From: Cladorrhinum sp. PSN259
Taxonomy: Eukaryota; Ascomycota; Sordariomycetes; Sordariales; Podosporaceae
Assembly: GCA_033725935.1 (NCBI GenBank)
Contig: MU867081.1
Span: 484,669-548,668 of the forward strand
DNA: 64,000 nt
Direction: 5' to 3'
A program made the translations under genes and the position numbers. The notes under the pieces are model-generated. The model saw nothing but the letters and a program-made list of their open reading frames with translations. It did no database searches and was not told where the DNA came from. Within the stretch, counting starts at the first letter, position 1. The number at the start of each line of letters is the position of its first letter. This document shows positions 22,760 through 34,555 of this stretch, one piece after another.

Positions 22760-24128
22760 TCAAACCATCTCATCACCCCTGGCAGCATATCCATTCCCTC
22801 CGTGCACTCCTACAGCCCGAGGAAGAGGGTGCATCACGCCCGTCTCATGTCCAGTTTGCCCATTCAACACCGGTCCTTGATTCCCAACAACAGGACGAGA
22901 ATGCGGGCTGACGGCGCTACTGTTCCGCACATATGAGGTACTACTCCTGACGCTTCCAGCACCACCACCAACATTTCCATCAACCTTCTTCCTCCCAGCC
23001 GACTCTCTCCCCCATCGTCGCCCAGCTCTCCTTCTTTTTCCCCAACCAAGCTTCCTCACAAACGTCGCCCGGTCCCTGACCTCAGCCGCCGCATAATCGA
23101 ACACCTGATCCCTCGTCAAGGGGATGTGGTTGTACCTCCAATCCCAAACAGCCGCATAACAGATTCTGTACGCCATGAACGAAGTCAAGGTACCGATGGC
23201 CGCTCCCGCCACGATATCATACCAGTTGTGCACTTGGTCGATGGTCAAGCATGCAGCCTGCAATGTTGCGCCAAGTAAAGGAGCCAGTAGCGCAACGAGC
23301 CAGTAAAAGCTTGCCTGGAAGTTGGACCAGACCTTCAGCTTGGCGTTCATCCAGAGGAAGAGATAAATGTATCCCGCGAACGCGGTGGTAGCGTGACCCG
23401 AGGGAAAACTCGTCATTGCAGTCTTGAGGGCAGCTTTGTCGGGATTGGTGCAGATCTCTGACGTGTACATTATCTGCTGGAACCCGACCCCGTTTAGCCC
23501 TGTTGCGTTATGTGTTGAAGCGAGGGAGATGTCTGGCTGGCAGACGGACAGAAAGTAGGGCCGGAATCCGCCGATCAGTTGTTTGACGATGACCTGGAAG
23601 AGGGCGCTGAGGATGAGGGAGTATAAGAGACCAAAGATGGCGTTGTTGAGGTCCCAGAAGGATCGGATGCGCATTTGGGCCATGACCATGATGCCGATGG
23701 GAACGATAGTCGCGAGCACAGCACTCAGTTGTGGTGCGATGATCCAACCGCGGCTTGGGTAGGCGAATTCGGGGTAGACAATGTCACCGGAGGCTGTGAA
23801 GGTAACGGGGAAGTTGCGCGTCGCTGCGAGGGGCGCTTGGTAGATCTACAGCAGAGGGAGAATGGGTTTTAGTAAGTGTGGACAATCAAAAGCAAGGAGT
23901 CGGATATGGGGAGAGGTAACTTACACCAAGCGCACTGGCACCAAACACGGCCATGGCGAGAAGGTCCTTCCAAGAGACTTTAATCCAAAACCAGAAAAAA
24001 TCGACTGCTTCGCTCATGGTCGGCATGGTTGCTCCGGAACGGGTTTTGCTGCTCTCGGCGACGCCATTGGTTTTGGCTGCTTCGCGGGATTCGCGTCGTC
24101 GCTCGCGCCGGTGGAAGGGTAGAGACAT
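22760..24128 (-). CDS. PAP2-family lipid phosphatase (phosphatidic acid phosphatase type 2)
   Basis: Two exons (23925-24128 and 22760-23845) join in phase 0 to about 429 residues. Several transmembrane helices surround the PAP2 motifs. These are C1 KQLIGGFRP (about 156-164, K-x6-RP), C2 FPSGHA (PSGH 216-219) and a C3-like DQVHNWYDIVAG with His about 274 and Asp about 278. Such enzymes dephosphorylate phosphatidate, lyso-PA or diacylglycerol pyrophosphate at the membrane. The Ser-Arg pair that normally opens C3 (SR-x5-H-x3-D) is replaced by Cys-Leu (about 267-268), which would remove a phosphate-binding Arg. Whether this is a subfamily trait or a loss of activity is open. The C-terminal 90 residues are basic, Gly/Ser-rich and probably disordered and cytosolic. 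Confidence 0.9.
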
Positions 24129-24430
24129 TTTAGAGTGTAGGTATGCAGAAGGCTGCCGCCAACTGGGAATTTGATGGAGAGTGGAGAATTATTGGCAAAG
24201 GGGTAACGATTCTGGGACCAAGAGATTAAAAGCATATAATGTTTGCTGTCGGGTTTGTGTGACCTTGCTGAACCTGTTTCGTCATTCCTTGGTTGTTGTT
24301 GCCCTTGCGCTTTGTGTGTCATGCATGACGTCATACGGGATTGGGTGATGGTGAAGATGAAGAACAACGAAACTTTTTACTGTAGCATGAATGATCCAAC
24401 CAGCTTTTGCCCTCGATTCTTAAACACGTT

Positions 24431-25425
24431 CTAATCCTCGCCTGTCCATACCGCTGGTCCCGGAACCGTGTAATTTGTCGGCTGAGTTTTCTTTTGTTAG
24501 ACCTGTTTCTATGCAACAAACAATTATTAGGCGATGCTTACCCACGTCTCCCTAGCCTGTGCTTCAGGGGTATAAAATCCAGAAATCGCAATCCCAGGAT
24601 CTTGTCCATCATATGCCCCGGGAAATGCCACCAACTCGTCCTCACTCGGCGAGTTCTCCCCATCTCCAGTAACCGCCACTTGCGCACAGTACGGATAAAA
24701 CTGCGCAGGATCATTCTCAATGTAAACAACTTCATGTCTCACAAGGTAATTTCCCGACCTCAAGTTCCTCGGAATCGTGACGTTCCATCCTTCCCACGTG
24801 AATGGGAACTGATTCCACCCGTCAACATCATTCACGCTGTGACCTGGGAGGAGGCCTGTCTCGTAAATCTTGAACCAGACTTTTTTACCTGAAGGGTCGA
24901 ACTGATCGCATGGCCCTTTGCAGTCAGCCATGTACACTACCAGAGGGCCATGGGTGTGAAACCAGAACCCTTCAGTGGGACCCATGCAGATTGGTACTGG
25001 AGGGTCTTGGTCGCCTGGAACCGAGGGTTTGGTAGGATAAATGAGGTCGGGTGGGCAGTTTGGATGGCGGAAACGGGCTGTGATGGTACCTCCTGCGCGG
25101 ATGGGCGCATGAAGAGAGGGGTTTGAGCTGGAAAGGGGGATTCCGCGGTTGCAGGAAAGGAACGGGTGATGAGGATCACGGATTGGGTCTCCCCACCACC
25201 GGCGCTGGATCGTGGTTGATGTTTGGGAGTCCTCGGGAAGCCAGGGAAAGTGACTAGTTCAGACGCGGGTATTAAGCACATGCAGATGTTCGCATCTTTG
25301 AAGTAAGATAAGTAGACGTGTTCTCACCCTGCATAGTCGATGCCGTCGACTGTGTAGTTGAAGATTCCACCATGACCATAGACTCGAAAAGCGGTGATGA
25401 GGGCGATCAATAACGGTAGTTTCAT
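24431..25425 (-). CDS. AA9 lytic polysaccharide monooxygenase (formerly GH61)
   Basis: Three exons (25328-25425, 24542-25253, 24431-24490) join in phase to about 289 residues. A signal peptide (MKLPLLIALITAFRVYG) ends directly before His18. In AA9 enzymes this becomes the N-terminal copper-binding histidine of the histidine brace. The start HGGIFNYTVDG is typical. Further family landmarks are SQTSTTIQRRWW, the second copper His in GFWFHTHGP, and the axial Tyr region QFYPYCAQV. The last exon is only 20 codons and gives PTNYTVPGPAVWTGED, the expected C-terminus. No cellulose-binding module is attached. The enzyme cleaves cellulose or related glucans oxidatively outside the cell. The gene looks intact. 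Confidence 0.93.
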
Positions 25426-28400
25426 CTTAGTCCCTATTATTTTCGAGTTCGATGTTGATGTTGGTGCATTTCCCATCAGGCGAATGCCCAGCAATTGACA
25501 TCTGTCACGGAGAATAATCTAATATTTGTCGCAGCACTCAGTTTTACCGGTTTAAGGGGAATTGAGTTAATAAACATTTATCCGTTATATTATCATTTTC
25601 TCTCTATTTGGCAAAATCGCCGTACCAGTATTTCGCCACTACGTATTCATTACCTGCATTACTTACTTCACCTTCATGACCTAAAACTCATGTGCACTCA
25701 GCCGGATTTTCAATTTAACGCTGACGGCAGATTAAACAGACTGGAGGCTTGTCAAGATTAAGAGATGCAGACCTCCTTAATCAGCACTCTAATATGGGCT
25801 TCTTATCTTATTTAACTTCACAGCCATATGGAATGCTGAGTTGACAGAGTGAGTTCTCTACTTTCTCTGTTGAAAATTTCCAGCTTGAGATCCTGAGTAC
25901 CTGGTCCTCCACTACTAATTCTCTACCATGCGCTTAGAAACTTGGAATACTGCTTTGTGAGACTGACACTTGAGCTAATGTTGAGGCTTAGGTATCATGG
26001 AAAGACCAAGATATTTTGTTGATGCATAGCGAATTAACTGATGCGCAGCGCCAAAAGAATTGAAGGTGAAACCTTGGGAGTCCATTTAACTACCGGGGTA
26101 CCGAAGTCATCGGTCTTGAGGTTCCCCAGGGGGATTGTACAGAACTCTTGGAAGATATTGTCGATTAAATTCCTCGACCGGTGCGTTCCGTTCGGCACAC
26201 AATTGTATGGGAGAAAGAAACGAGGTAAAAGACCGAAGTTTGGGTTTATAAAGACAATGGCGAATCGACGCGTCTCGAGTAGCTCTCGCATAAAAACCTA
26301 GGTATGACGTCTAATGTATGGTAGCAGTTTCCAAAAAAGCGCCAAGTAATAGCAGTTCGAGCTTATCCTATGTGAGAGCATTGCTCATGAATAGGGTTAC
26401 TAGAGTTAATCATTAAGCGGTTAACTTTCTACGCCACTTCTTTCGTTAAGCTTCTATTGAGGCATAGAAGCAGCTCCTTGAGCAAGCGCTGATATTGTGG
26501 AGATTGCCATCTTCAAAGAATGAAGAGCAGAACATGGAGCTTGTTTTAAACTTCAAGTGAGACAGCAATCAGCAACTGCCACAGACCACTATTGACTCTT
26601 AATCCCGTGGGTTACTGGAAGTTCATGAGGTCAAATATTTGCATGCGTACACTTAATGTCGACATTGAACTAAAATATATTCCTATACATAAGTGTCGGA
26701 ACTGCGACACTAATAACGCACAGATGCGAACCTTGAATGATGTAGTGTGCACACACAGAGAAAGCCAGCGGAAAACGGAAAAGTAGTGATGATATTGTTG
26801 TTAAAAGAGAATAAAAGTTCTCGAATTAGACTGAGGATTTTTAGTATTCCAATTACCTGATTCAAACGTTGTTGCCTGCGTGGTCCCATCGGTGATGCGC
26901 TAAATAAGGTCTCCCAAGTATGGTAACTTTGATGTGCATACTGGTTCTCGTGTCTGGATGTGCATGTCGTTTCCACGAAGAGTCTTGCCAAGAGGCACTT
27001 CAAGGATGCCCTTTTTAGTGCCCGAGACACTACTGGCCGTTGGTGCGATACAACCCCCACATTGCTTGACACAGCCAATTGCTTGTTATTTATCCGGCGT
27101 CTGGGCAGATGCGGCAAAAATGGGACTTCTTGAAGGTTTGTTCTGTGGTTGGGAAGACCCAAATCGAGAATCATTCGACGTGACAATGTTTCATTCTGCA
27201 CAACCGAATCCGTGGGGTACCATCGCCTGCTGACAGCACGCCGCTTGTGCATCTGGGGTCGCGAAGGATCACCAACGCAGGGACACCTGATAAGGAATAC
27301 GTACCTCTCTGTTAACCATCATCAACCATGTCAAATGAATCCCATGTGAAAAAGCAGCAGCTGGTCGCGTGAGATGGCGACATTTGGCTGCAGCTGTCTA
27401 AAAATGATGATTGCGGGGAAGCTGGTCCGTCCCCGAATTAGTGTCTTGGCACGTGCGAGAGGAAGACGTCGGTGGCTGAACCTAGAAAGGTGCGAAAATT
27501 TGCCCGAATGTTTAACCTCAACCGCAACCTGCACCTGAACCGCAGCTATTATCAACACGCAATCTGCTGTCAATAACCCTGCCTTTCCTCATCGGGCTGC
27601 TTCCAAAAATCTAAATGTTTTGAAACACCGATGAGTCTACTAAGTAGTGTAAGTTCGAGCAGGAACGGACGATCTTACCTCTCTAAGTCACCGAGCGATG
27701 GCTTCACTAGATGCACGAGTCCCTGAAGCCGCTCCGGTGGAGTTCTTTTGCAACAGCCAGCATTTTCCCCACGGCAATCCTGACAAGTGACAAAACATTT
27801 CTACCATTCCAAATTCTCCGTTCTCCATTCTCCCCCGACGGACTAGACCGATGGCAACCGATGTCAATATATCTCAGAGCGACCAGCAGATAAAGTTCTG
27901 TCCCTGGATCGACGAGCCATGGGTTTGAACTGAGTGAGGGATGGGCTGACCTGGGATCCCCTACATGCAAAATCTGTATCGGTATACATGTTAGGAAAAA
28001 GTAAGAGGATTCGATAGCCATTACTTGGCTTCAATTTAGATGGACCTCCTGCTCTAGCAGATGTCAGCTCCTCCCTCATTCCAAGCATACCATACCCTTC
28101 CGCTCACCGACAGCCTGGTTTAACTGCATTCTTATTACCACCGAACAACTTCCTCTTGTTCGGTTTGCAGCGCGTTAGTGGCGTGTCCCCGCCCCAGAGG
28201 GCTTGGCCTAGTCCAACCCAAGACTGCTAAGAGGCTCGGCGCGACTCGGCACGGCTGGGCGCCTCCCAAACATGGCATCTGAGTGGATGGCACGGCTCCA
28301 GATGTCCAGGATGAAGAATTGGCAACACCGTTTATCCACTGCCAAGGCTCAGACGAACATGTTATCTTGGTCAACAACATCACCTTCCTTTCCAGATGCT

Positions 28401-28709
28401 GCACGTCCGAAAATCCATGTGCCATTCGGTCGCCATCTCGCCTCTCATGTCCACCTGCCACCCCCAGGGCGAAATGCTGCACCTTCCAATCCAAGGTTTG
28501 ATTGCTGACGTCCATGGTGGAACCTGGGATAAAGTGTCTTGATAGGGGTGGGGTCGTTCCTGAATACATATCTTGCGTCCCATCCCGGACCATAATCGTG
28601 GCTTCTGTTCTCTTTGCGCGTTGAGGAACTTTCCACCCTTTATCCCAACACCGCCACGCTTCCTCCTTCACCTCAACCAGACAGGCAGCCCTCCACAGAA
28701 GCAGCAAAC
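25426..28709. other. 3.3-kb region without a supportable gene
   Basis: Open frames are short or lie opposite each other (for example 26710-27252 minus against 26934-27233 plus) and none shows motifs, good composition or splice-supported partners. The left part should contain the LPMO promoter and the right 200-300 bp the symporter promoter. The interior could be decayed sequence. Confidence 0.5.
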
Positions 28710-30279
28710 ATGTCAGAGAAGCAGGATGAGAAGACACGCCAGATGTCGGCCGATAGGTCGTCTTCAAAGCAGGAGCACCCCGCTCCTGTCTTGACGGCCG
28801 AGCAGGAGGAAGAGATTCGCCTGGCAAACCGCAAGTGGTACCATGGCTTCAAGGAGCCTGGCCATGCGCTCCAGATTGTGACTGCCGCTCTTTTGGCTAT
28901 TGCCATTGGTTTGATTGTCACCACTCAGGTTGACAAGGTGCCGGATGCCGCCAGAGTCATCATCGCCATCCCCGGTACTCTCTGGTTGCGCTCTCTCAGA
29001 GCCGTTGGTAAGTTACCGTGTTCTGCGGTTTTTGTGAGGACACCCGTGTTGCTAACAATGTTTCAGTGCTTCCTCTTATTGTCTGTGCCATGATTCTCGC
29101 CGTCCAGAGATTGCGCGCAATGTCGACGGGCGGTGGTGCGAAGCTTGCGAAATGGGCCATCCTGTACTACGTTGGAACTACCCTTCTCGCTATTCTCCAC
29201 TCCACCATCGCCGTCGCAGTCGGTTGGGTTCGTCTAATGAAGACTATGGATGCCGAATCGCTTAGGGTGGTCGATGAAAAGGATGCCGCGACCATCAAGG
29301 ATAGATCGAATGTCAAGATTCACGAGGTTGTGGTTCAGATGTTCGAGTCCTTCATTCCTCAGAATATCGTCAAGTCGCTTGCCGACGATGGTCTCCTCGC
29401 TGTCCTTGTCACCTCGGTCGTCGTCGGGTACCTCCTTAAGCCCAACTCCAAGCTCATCAAGGTTATCGAGGAGATTGAGGAGATGATCACTGTTGTCATC
29501 ACTTTCTTGATCAAGGCTGCCCCGATCGGTGTCTTCTTCCTCATTCTCCCCAACCTCTTTAGGCTCAAGATTGCCGAGATTGGTCAGAACTTGGGTGTCT
29601 TAATCGCTGCCTCCATCGTCGGCATGTTCTTCCACCTGTTTGTCGTTCTTCCGGCCCTCTACTTCGCTTTCACCCGGAGAAACCCTTACTCTTACTGGAT
29701 GTCCAACTCCCCTGCTTGGATTACCGCTTGGGGAACCGCATCCAGCGCTGCCACTCTTTCCGTCACCATGAAGTGCGCCCGGAGAAACGGGATCAGTGAG
29801 AGTGTTTCCAAGTTCTCGCTGCCTCTCGGTTGCTTGATTAACATGGATGGGTACGTTCATTTCACTCTCATTGCTGCTCATTTGATGCAATAGATTAACA
29901 TGCGTGCTACAGTACCGCCATTTACTTCCCAGCTGTCGTTGTGTTCCTTGCAGCCACCCAAGGCATCACTCTCAGCGGCGCCGATTACGTCATTGTCGTC
30001 CTTCTTTCGACGCTTGCTTCCATCGGCACCACTCCTATCCCCAGCTCGTCTCTCGTCTTGACCGTCATGATCGCCAACAGTGTCAACGTCCCAATTACCG
30101 GCATGTACGCCGTTGTCGTCGCTATCGACTGGTTCATTGACCGGTTCAGGACTGCTGTCAACGTCAGCGGTGATTTGTTTGCTGCACCCGTCCTCCAGAA
30201 GTTAACCGGCATCGAGGATGAAGGAATGTCCTCCGAGGATGATGGTGCCGTTATTGTTGATAACACCGAGCGGGTTTAG
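28710..30279 (+). CDS. Dicarboxylate/amino acid:cation symporter (SDF/DAACS family)
   Basis: Three exons (28710-29007, 29067-29850, 29913-30279) join in phase to about 482 residues. A hydrophilic, phospho-acceptor-rich N-terminus precedes a multi-spanning transporter with the hallmark features of the glutamate/DctA family. One is a Ser/Ala/Thr-rich hairpin (WGTASSAATLSVTMKC). The other is the substrate- and Na-binding motif NMDGTAIYF (NMDGT at 358-362), which is split by the second intron. A second hairpin lies in STLASIGTTPIPSSSLV. The family co-transports C4-dicarboxylates, glutamate or neutral amino acids with H+ or Na+ at the plasma membrane. Specificity is unknown. The acidic C-terminal tail (DEGMSSEDDGA) is likely cytosolic. 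No damage seen. Confidence 0.93.
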
Positions 30280-30957
30280 AAAACCCGTTTCCCGGTTCTT
30301 GTCATGCAAACAGGGGTTACAGGGCGTTTTTGGGAATTTTATCACGTATTTTTGATGTCTGTTAAGTTTTATGATACCACGGGTTATTGATAAGCAATTT
30401 GATATCTATTCTGTTTGCTCCTTTAGTCTTTCGCATTCTCTTATCCCCGACTACAGAACTGGGATCTCACCTCCGCCATATGTTCCACTAACCAATCGGA
30501 TGGATAATCTCTCCCGACTACGGCCGTTCGCACTTGGTCCCGCTGTTACACCTAGTGTGGGAGTTCGGTACCAGAACGGCGTGCCAAATCAAGCCTCCCC
30601 GGCTCGGATTAGTATCATAATGTAACCTCAACCTCGGTCTTTGGCACCTGTGGCACCCATCACGAAACAATCGATTGGCTGAACCCCTTAATATCATACG
30701 CATATTTGGTTGCATTTATGCATCATGGTGTCAATAATTGTGTCGCGAAGGGAGCGGCGGATTCGGAAGACGCTTGGGTGGTGAGATGATCAAGTCAGAC
30801 ATGACACGGCTGTCACGACATATGGGATGTGCCGAAGCATGGTCTGATAAGAAGATAAATGGAGGGGCAAGAAGCTACTCGTTGGGATTGTTCCTCCAGC
30901 AGGGATCCTCAATTTGGCTTCTTTTACCTTTACATAACATACTCTCTCATTCTCATT
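30280..30957. other. Intergenic between symporter and monooxygenase genes
   Basis: About 680 bp in tandem orientation, presumably the symporter 3' UTR and the monooxygenase promoter. No gene seen. Confidence 0.5.
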
Positions 30958-32391
30958 ATGGCTCCTCCCAAGGTTTTGATCATCGGTGCTGGGATAAGTG
31001 GACTCACCCTCGCGCAACTTCTTCGCAAGCAGGACGTCCCCTTCGAGATCTTTGAGCGGGATATGTCTCATACCTCTCGGGGAGTAGGATACGCAATAGG
31101 ACTTTATAAGTAGATACCTATACTTTCTTCCTCCATCATGAACTTCTCTCGTCCACTGACCTACCCCCACTAGTCTTGAAGAAACCTTTGGCGATCTACT
31201 GCCAGACGATCTCCCCCCATTCCAAACAACATGCCACCTGCTTCCTCTCGCCCTCCCGTCCCAATTTCGACTCTACTTTCCCGACGGAAACGCGGTCGGA
31301 ATCCAAGACACCCCTGAAACCCCTTGCATAAGAGTCAACCGCCTCAAGCTCAGAAAACTCCTCTCAACCAACATCAATATCCAATGGGGCAAATACGCCA
31401 AAGACATCATTCAAACTGCCGACTCCGTCACGGTGCGTTTTGAAGACGGCACCTCAGCAACGGGAGACGTCCTCATCGGTGCGGATGGTACTTACAGCTC
31501 CGTACGCCCTTGCATTCTTGACAAACCGAACTCGGAGGTGCTTAGACGCTATCCCATCGCTACGATAGTAGGAGAAGTAAAGCTGGACGCAAAGGATACC
31601 GAGACGCAGCTTCGTTTGGCTCATTCGTTCTATATAGCCGTTGGACCCGAGACCAAATTTCAAATGTCCAGTGCGCTGAACAAGCTCAGGGTTGATGAAA
31701 CGAGCGGGAAGGTAGAAGGAGGGGATTATTACTGGATTATCTCGCAGTTTACGGATGAAGTCGTGACTGACGAACAGCATTGGGCTAGGGTTGAAGGGCC
31801 CGAGGACAAGTTGAAGAGGGCGAAGGAGATGGTTAAGGGGTTAAAGATGGAGGAGTTGAGGGTTGTTGTTGAGAGGACTGGGGTTGATGGGATTAAGAGC
31901 GGTGTTGTAAGTTATTTCTTCTGACAAGGACTGATTTACTGGGAGGTGGGTACGATGCTGACTTTTGTAGTGGTCTGCGTGGTGGGATGCAGAGATTGAA
32001 GAGGTCCCGGCTGTGAACAGAGTTGTATTAATTGGGGATGCTGCACATCCAATGACTCCAAGTAAGTGGTCTGGTTCCTGCAGAAGATGTTCTTCAAATT
32101 GTGAGAAGCTGACCTGGTTCTACAGTTCAAGGAAACGGAGCAATCCACGCCATTCAAGATGCCGTCGCGGTAAGCAAGGTCCTAACGAAGATTGATACTG
32201 CAGATATGACTGCGGCGAGATCTGCGCTGGATGAGCTGCAGAAGGAAGTCATCAGGAGAGGACTTGAGTCGATCAGAGTTGGGCGAGCTATTGCGGCTGG
32301 TGGTTTGACGCAGGACAGAAAGCTCTTTGCTTGGGGACATGAGTTGAATGTGGTTGATAATATTGAGGAATTGCCTGTTAAGCTGACTTGA
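30958..32391 (+). CDS. FAD-dependent aromatic monooxygenase-like protein
   Basis: Four exons (30958-31109, 31174-31906, 31971-32061, 32126-32391) join in phase to about 413 residues. The class A flavoprotein hydroxylase motifs are all present: GAGISG in VLIIGAGISGLTLA near the start, the DG motif GADGTYSSVR in the middle, and the GD motif LIGDAAHPMTP. The last is completed across the third intron into QGNGAIHAIQDA. Such enzymes add a hydroxyl group to phenolic or polyketide substrates with NAD(P)H and O2. It is not embedded in a visible biosynthetic cluster, so the substrate is unknown. A SINE-like element begins 7 bp after the stop codon, and its target-site duplication includes the TGA. Confidence 0.9.
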
Positions 32392-32397
32392 AGAGAT

Positions 32398-32575
32398 CTG
32401 GCGACAGTTGAAGTTATCCCGAGATCTTGGTTGTGGGCGTTGTCGTAGCGCCTGCGACCGAGTCGTGCCTTATCAATCGAGCCATGCGCAGATAAAGTGT
32501 GTATAATTGTATAATAATTATTCGGGTTATTTTTTCTTCCGGTTATGCCCGATAACGCTCTGAATTAACAAAGAA
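32398..32575 (+). mobile_element. SINE-like element copy (178 bp) with 13-bp target-site duplication
   Basis: One of the two longest copies of the dispersed repeat; it starts CTGGCGACAGTTG and ends CTGAATTAACAAAGAA. Perfect direct repeats GACTTGAAGAGAT flank it at 32385-32397 and 32576-32588. The left duplication contains the stop codon of the monooxygenase gene, so the element now forms most of that gene's 3' UTR. The first bases (TGGCGACAGTTG) loosely resemble a pol III A box; no convincing B box was seen. Confidence 0.85.
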
Positions 32576-32588
32576 GACTTGAAGAGAT

Positions 32589-34555
32589 GGTACTCTACAA
32601 AAAGGGTAATCCGATATGCATTTGTAAGGAGAGCCAAGACAGTGCCTTTGCACATCACACATAGTTGCAGCATGTCATTGGATGTTGATGGGAAGAATCT
32701 GACGATAAAGTGACTGTGGTGCAGGCGTGCTGACTGCAGTACTCACATCATTCGTGCCATTACGTGAGATATCGCTAGCGTCTGGAGAGGATGAATAGTA
32801 ATCACTGCATGCCATGATGCCTAAGCGCCAGACTATATATATGCATTTAGCTCCCCTCTGCATGAAGGCATTCTGACATTGCACGCTTGCCTATCATCAC
32901 CCTTTTAATTTACAACCAGCCGTCATTAGGCGAACATCAAAGAAATCAAAATGACTCTTCTCTCTATCCTCATCATTGTTTACAACTACGACCCCAAATT
33001 AGTCATCCCGTTGCTTCTGCTCCCTCCGTCGATCGTTTATCGCTTCCTAAGATTGGTTCGCGCAGATGGATACGAAAATTGAAGCTAGAGCTCGGTCGAA
33101 GCAGTTTGAGAGCATTGAAGGGCATGTGCGGAAAAGTGGGAGATACGATAGGATGCTGTGGTGGTGGTCAACCATTTGACAGCACGGTTTAGTATGAGAG
33201 CTGAATTCGGTAAGGAGGAGATTGCGATTAGAATTTGGGGTTGTTTAATACCGCGAGTAACTTATACCTTGCTCGATATCCGAACTAGGTAATTAATATA
33301 AGTTGATGGAAATCTCAAAACAATTGCGTGAACGCACATTTCCTATCCCTGCCGATTCTGCCGAAGTATTTCACCTAAGTCCATCCCATTCATCCGCTTA
33401 AGTCGGGCAAAGACATCTATATTACCAGCACCAGCAGACTGTTGACCTTGGCCCTGAGCCTAACATTATTAGCGAAAAGAGTTCGAAGCAAACTACTCGC
33501 GCTCCTACTAGGGGTTATTAAATATAGGACCCCTAATAGCCGGCCGCTTACAGCGTAGAATTTCTTGCCGACTTGGAAATTATCCTCCTTCATTCAGTCG
33601 GCGATCTCTATACGATGCTAATCTCGACCATATATATATAAACCCAAAGTCTACCCCCGTTTTGCCGTCGGCTAATAAGATCCTATTAAGACTGAAAAGG
33701 TTAACGTAAAGTATAGCGTTATTATTATCCTACCCCGTAATCGTCCTTACTCGAAGAATCTCTTCGCGGTAAGACTATAGGTATAAATACACAGCGACTA
33801 TATAAGCAATTATAAATTATAATACCTTTTATATTATCGGTCATATAGACGATTGAAGGAGCTGGCGTATATAGCCGGTCCTGGTAACAGCAACATACAA
33901 ATTATATCCCCGCGTTCGTTATTATAGGCCTTAGCCCAGCAGCTTAACGTCTATATCGCCTAGCTCCGGGTTATCAACATCTTCCTAGACAGAAGTAGCC
34001 TAATTATACGGTAAGTATTCGTATATCTAATTCTCTTCACGCTATCTAAGTTATCGATCCTAACGGTAACGGATGAAATAGGTGGCTCTATAAACGATAT
34101 TATCGAAATAAGATTAAGTAAAGAAAACCGCTCGATATTCTCCGAAAATGGGTCTCGGGCGTAGGCGGCGAAGCGAACGGACGTTGCGAAGTCGGTTCGA
34201 CTATCGAATACCTACTATCGGATATGCAGTATATCAAGCGAGATCTCTGGTAGGTAACTATCTTTCTGGAGGGATTTTTAGAATGGGCATAATGGTGTCG
34301 TCATAATGGTTTTTGATACGGAGTTCGAATTGTGACTTATATATTTTAAATCATAGTTATGGTTCAGTTACCGTTTTCTCCCCCCCGTAGGTTATGGAGA
34401 TAAATACCGTTAGCTGTATCGAAGGCAAACTATTTCTTCGCTAAATCCTTTGATCGTCGTAACTTATATCATAAGCATGGTAGCAAGGAAAGTTACTACA
34501 ATTTATACTATCTGGCCAGCATGATATGTCGCTTCTGCGGTATCTTTAGCTAGCC
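32589..34555. other. AT-rich, degenerate region
   Basis: From about 33200 on, the sequence is AT-rich with dense TAA and TAG in all frames and no recognisable gene. Composition fits a RIP-mutated repeat, but I cannot name the element. Confidence 0.5.

Noticed and set aside
26710..27252. 180-codon minus-strand frame
   Set aside because: No motif, no homology I recognise, opposed by a comparable frame on the other strand, and no splice-supported extension.
28135..28827. 230-codon minus-strand frame
   Set aside because: It covers the promoter and first exon of the symporter gene in antisense, with no motif.
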